Assembly: GCA_903813345.2 (NCBI GenBank)
Contig: CAIIXF020000006.1
Span: forward strand, 35,380,436-35,440,435
DNA: 60,000 nucleotides
Source: Owenia fusiformis
Lineage: Eukaryota > Annelida > Polychaeta > Sabellida > Oweniidae
Direction of reading: 5' to 3'
Shown here: positions 57,396 to 60,000 of the stretch, one piece after another
Layout of the letters: each line of letters opens with the position of its first letter
Position numbering within the stretch: position 1 is the stretch's first letter
The notes under the pieces: model-generated
What the model saw: the letters and a program-made list of their open reading frames with translations, nothing else
Told to the model about the DNA's origin: nothing
Database searches by the model: none
Program-made: the position numbers and the translations under genes

Positions 57396-57477
57396 ATGGC
57401 GACTAATAGGGATCGGAAGCATTATAACAGAGCACCAGGGTCTCATAGCGGAGATGCTGATGAGATAGTGATAGGTG
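57396..57477 (+). CDS. First coding exon B of a large unidentified gene
   Basis: ATG in good context (GAACATGGC) opens 27 codons plus one G, starting MATNRDRKHYNRAPGSHSGD and ending EIVIG, then GGTG|GTGAGT, a near-consensus donor at 57,478. Unspliced, the frame stops after two more codons, supporting the donor. It is hydrophilic, basic then acidic, with no signal peptide. Phase and the last residues (V-I-G, then G) match the exon at 32,311, so the two are best read as alternative first exons giving different N-termini. Protein not recognised. Confidence 0.62.
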
Positions 57478-57483
57478 GTGAGT

Positions 57484-58457
57484 GATATGATAATAACAAC
57501 ATTCCTACAGCTAATAGTGATCTCCCTATGGTGTTCAAGCTATAGGGTGCTCTACCCTGTTAAAAATCTAAAAATTACTAGCCATTCTGTTGACAACTTG
57601 TTTTCACCATGTCAAAATAGTGAAATATTCTAACTAAAACAGGTAAAACCGGGAAGGTAAAATTCAAATTTAGCACCATGTTGAGGCTGTTGAGAAAAAA
57701 TGCTTGGGAGTTCACTTGATAAGGTAACTAGCTTTCATGAGCAAAAGAACAACAACTGAGCTTGTCAGGGTAACTAAGATATTTGTAACGCTACATTTAA
57801 GCTATGTGATATTATAAATTGTTAATCAGATACTAATTAGATTTGTTACAGTTGTTTAGTTTAGCTATGTGTGATATATTAAAATTGAGGTCAATCCGAT
57901 TGGATATTAGCCCATTAATTTGTTCCCTAATTGAGTATGTACCATCCCAGAGGTATCTTGTCTTTTAAAGACTCTTCGTGTGTGACAACCTTTACATCAT
58001 CAGAAGAGTGTTTGCAAGCCTACTCTTTGGCTTATTTGCCATAGCTACTCCAGACAGCCATGTCTTCCAAGGAATACATCATATAGATGCATAATAGCCA
58101 AGTCTTGTTAATGTACTTCAGTCTTAACACAGGTATTGAATCTTGAGCTTCTTGATCAATAACTTGGTAAATAAAAAACTGAATGGCTGAATATGATTAA
58201 GGTTATGAGGTTAATATGTTCACAGCACATGAACTTTACTCTCAGTGTGGGGTTTAAAAACTAAGGCAGTGTTACAGGATTGTGAAATGAATAATTAAAC
58301 AATTAAAATCGAAGACAATGCCATGTAGCTGTTTAGTTCCTGCATGTCCATTATAATACTGCAGAAAGTTATCAACAGAGAAATTACATGTGAGGGACAA
58401 ATTATATATCAGTCTGATACTGATCACTTCTCTGTTTCACATAGAACTGAGAAGAAA
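57484..58457. other. Intron sequence, nothing recognised
   Basis: AT-rich, no exon found downstream of exon B within the window. Confidence 0.4.
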
Positions 58458-58953
58458 TTAGTATACAAGAACTTGTATATCTGAACATCTGGCTAATCAG
58501 AACACCTCCCAATCTTAACACTTTATTCGGTCCCATTTTTTCCACTGACTCCCATGTTAAAGTAACTTGAATGTGAACACCTCTCAATTTGAACAGTTAA
58601 CAGTCATATTTGAAAAATTAACCTGTCTAATCTAATCTCATAAAATTTCACATGTTTCATACAAAATGCTCAAATATTTTTATGATATCAAAACTTTGGG
58701 AAAAATCTTGATTAGTCTTGATTATGATAGGGCCTTCCAGCATGACTAGATTCATTTGAATCGAATTTTCAAATTTCTGAAATGCCATAAAACTATGTGG
58801 TCAAATAAACTATAAATATGTACCGAGAATGTGTTCACATTTCTTCAAAATCCGGAATCTCTCGAATGCAAAAACCATGAAATGTGACCATCTCCTAATC
58901 TGAACGCTTTAAGCCGGTCCCAATGGTGTTCGGATTAGACAGGTTTTACTGTA
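58458..58953. mobile_element. CAGTAAAACC-type MITE
   Basis: Right end GGTGTTCGGATTAGACAGG then TTTTACTGTA; left end decayed ('ACTTGTATATCTGAACATCT'). Interior 'GAACACCTCTCAATTTGAAC' and 'CGGTCCCATTTTTTCCACTG'. Family members at 26,300, 39,524 and 55,336. Confidence 0.75.
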
Positions 58954-59173
58954 TAGTTATTATGAGCTATATAGTCCAGGGTCTTGGACTAGTGTATTAT
59001 AGAGTACCTGTTTAGTGGGATACCTCTCTTACAAGTGGAACAACTTTCAAAGTCCCATTATCAATTTAAAGAGACCTCAGTAAGTTTTCTGTAGTTGAGA
59101 GTATGATAATATCAATTAGAAATATATTGTTATGGGGGAAAAATTAGTTCCTATTTGTATTTAGTGATGGAGA

Positions 59174-59673
59174 TAATGGAGAGGTTAAGCAAATACGGTT
59201 TTTCAAAACGTATATGTAAACGCAAAGTACATTGAATCAACATAGGATTGTATCGCTTTAGGCTACTTCAGATACCCGTTTAACTTCAAAGTTGCGTGTT
59301 TGGAACGGGAGATTTTAAATTTCACGTTGCTATCAACGGGAATCATTATACTCATGTCTGTTGAATACTATCCTTGCAATTTTGATTTCGATGCAGAGTA
59401 TAATTCTTTCTGAAGAAGATGATGTATGTTACGCATGATTTAACTCCAATAATCTTACGAAACGAGCTCGTTTAAAATATGTATTAGAAAACCAGCTATT
59501 GAACTTCATCAATGGCATACTATGTAATCATTACAAGCTATGGTGTAGTCTAAACAAACACTAGAGCTGAACGGCTATTTATGTGTGAACTCTACATGTA
59601 TTTGTATAGGGGCGATTGATACGTTTAAGTTGCGTTTTGGATTTTATACAGTAGCTTAACCTCTCCATTGTTA
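59174..59673. mobile_element. MITE, TIR AATGGAGAGGTTAAGC
   Basis: AATGGAGAGGTTAAGC near 59,175-59,190 and GCTTAACCTCTCCATT near 59,654-59,669 are exact complements. The interior is about 460 bp with somewhat raised CpG and no coding capacity. The tip resembles GGGGAGGTTAGG of the 46,606 element. Confidence 0.85.
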
Positions 59674-59937
59674 GTAATGCCCCCACCCCAAAACATATTC
59701 AAGTATAAGAGGCTATTAAACATAATATGAGCATACTTTATTTTGTGGCATCAATAAATTGAATTAGACTATGAGATGTGATAAAACTAGAGTGAACACC
59801 TGTTACTTAATAGGTGAACACTACTCTACTGACATTGATGATAATTTTATGAGAAAAAGTGTTCACTTGTGTAATACAGTAGATAGGTGCAAAGAGAGAC
59901 AGCTTTACTGTTTAGTATTTTGGCACAGTAGTATTGT

Positions 59938-60000
59938 TTTGTCACTACCAGAAGTGTTATACACTTTTTAAATTGTGGATGGTGTTTGGCAGTTGGTGGT
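59938..60000. mobile_element. Truncated GTCACCACC-type element at window edge
   Basis: TTTTGTCACTACCAGAAGTG followed by 'GGTGTTTGGCAGTTGGTGG', matching the left part of the 50,229 copy; cut by the end of the window. Confidence 0.6.

Overview
The window is AT-rich eukaryotic DNA with split genes, vertebrate-style splice signals, sparse genes and dense repeats. Repeat architecture (short palindromic ends, a CGTC/GTCC tetranucleotide run, then tandem units of about 130-160 bp and a fixed tail) recalls the Helentron or 'pearl'-like elements of bivalves and other marine invertebrates. With a rhodopsin-like receptor and an invertebrate-type beta-1,4-GalNAc/Gal transferase, the best guess is a marine invertebrate, probably lophotrochozoan. 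That is inference, not proof.

Layout. 1-12,235 is a composite satellite block: a unit of about 450 bp packed with AGGTCA words (satellite A), a unit of about 150 bp (satellite B), GGATA microsatellite, and groups of near-perfect hairpins between TAA-rich spacers; two inverted-repeat transposons sit inside it. 12,237-13,110 is a unit of about 355 bp repeated three times; two copies carry a short coding-like terminal exon. 13,579-15,422 (minus) is a two-exon class A GPCR, reconstructed here with its first exon, 338 aa. 18,672-20,765 and 21,631-about 22,800 are tandem-repeat-bearing mobile elements. 23,283-24,320 (plus) is an uninterrupted 345-aa GT7-family beta-1,4-glycosyltransferase whose donor-selecting residue is Leu, as expected for UDP-GalNAc use.

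From 24.3 kb onward most sequence is non-coding, with many MITEs, a tRNA-derived SINE, a nested piggyBac-like/mariner-like pair, a mariner remnant, minisatellites and fragments of the tandem-repeat elements. Two short plus-strand coding exons, 25 kb apart (32,311-32,425 and 57,396-57,477), each start with ATG, end in Val-Ile-Gly plus one G in the same splice phase, and have strong donors. They look like alternative first exons of one large gene whose shared exons lie beyond the right edge; much of 32-60 kb would then be its intron. A decayed WSC-like fragment (48.0-48.1 kb) and a CpG-rich possible promoter with a small ORF (49.1-49.5 kb) lie inside it on the other strand.

There is no operon-like organisation. 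The receptor and the Golgi transferase are independent genes; the rest is mainly a record of repeat birth and nesting.
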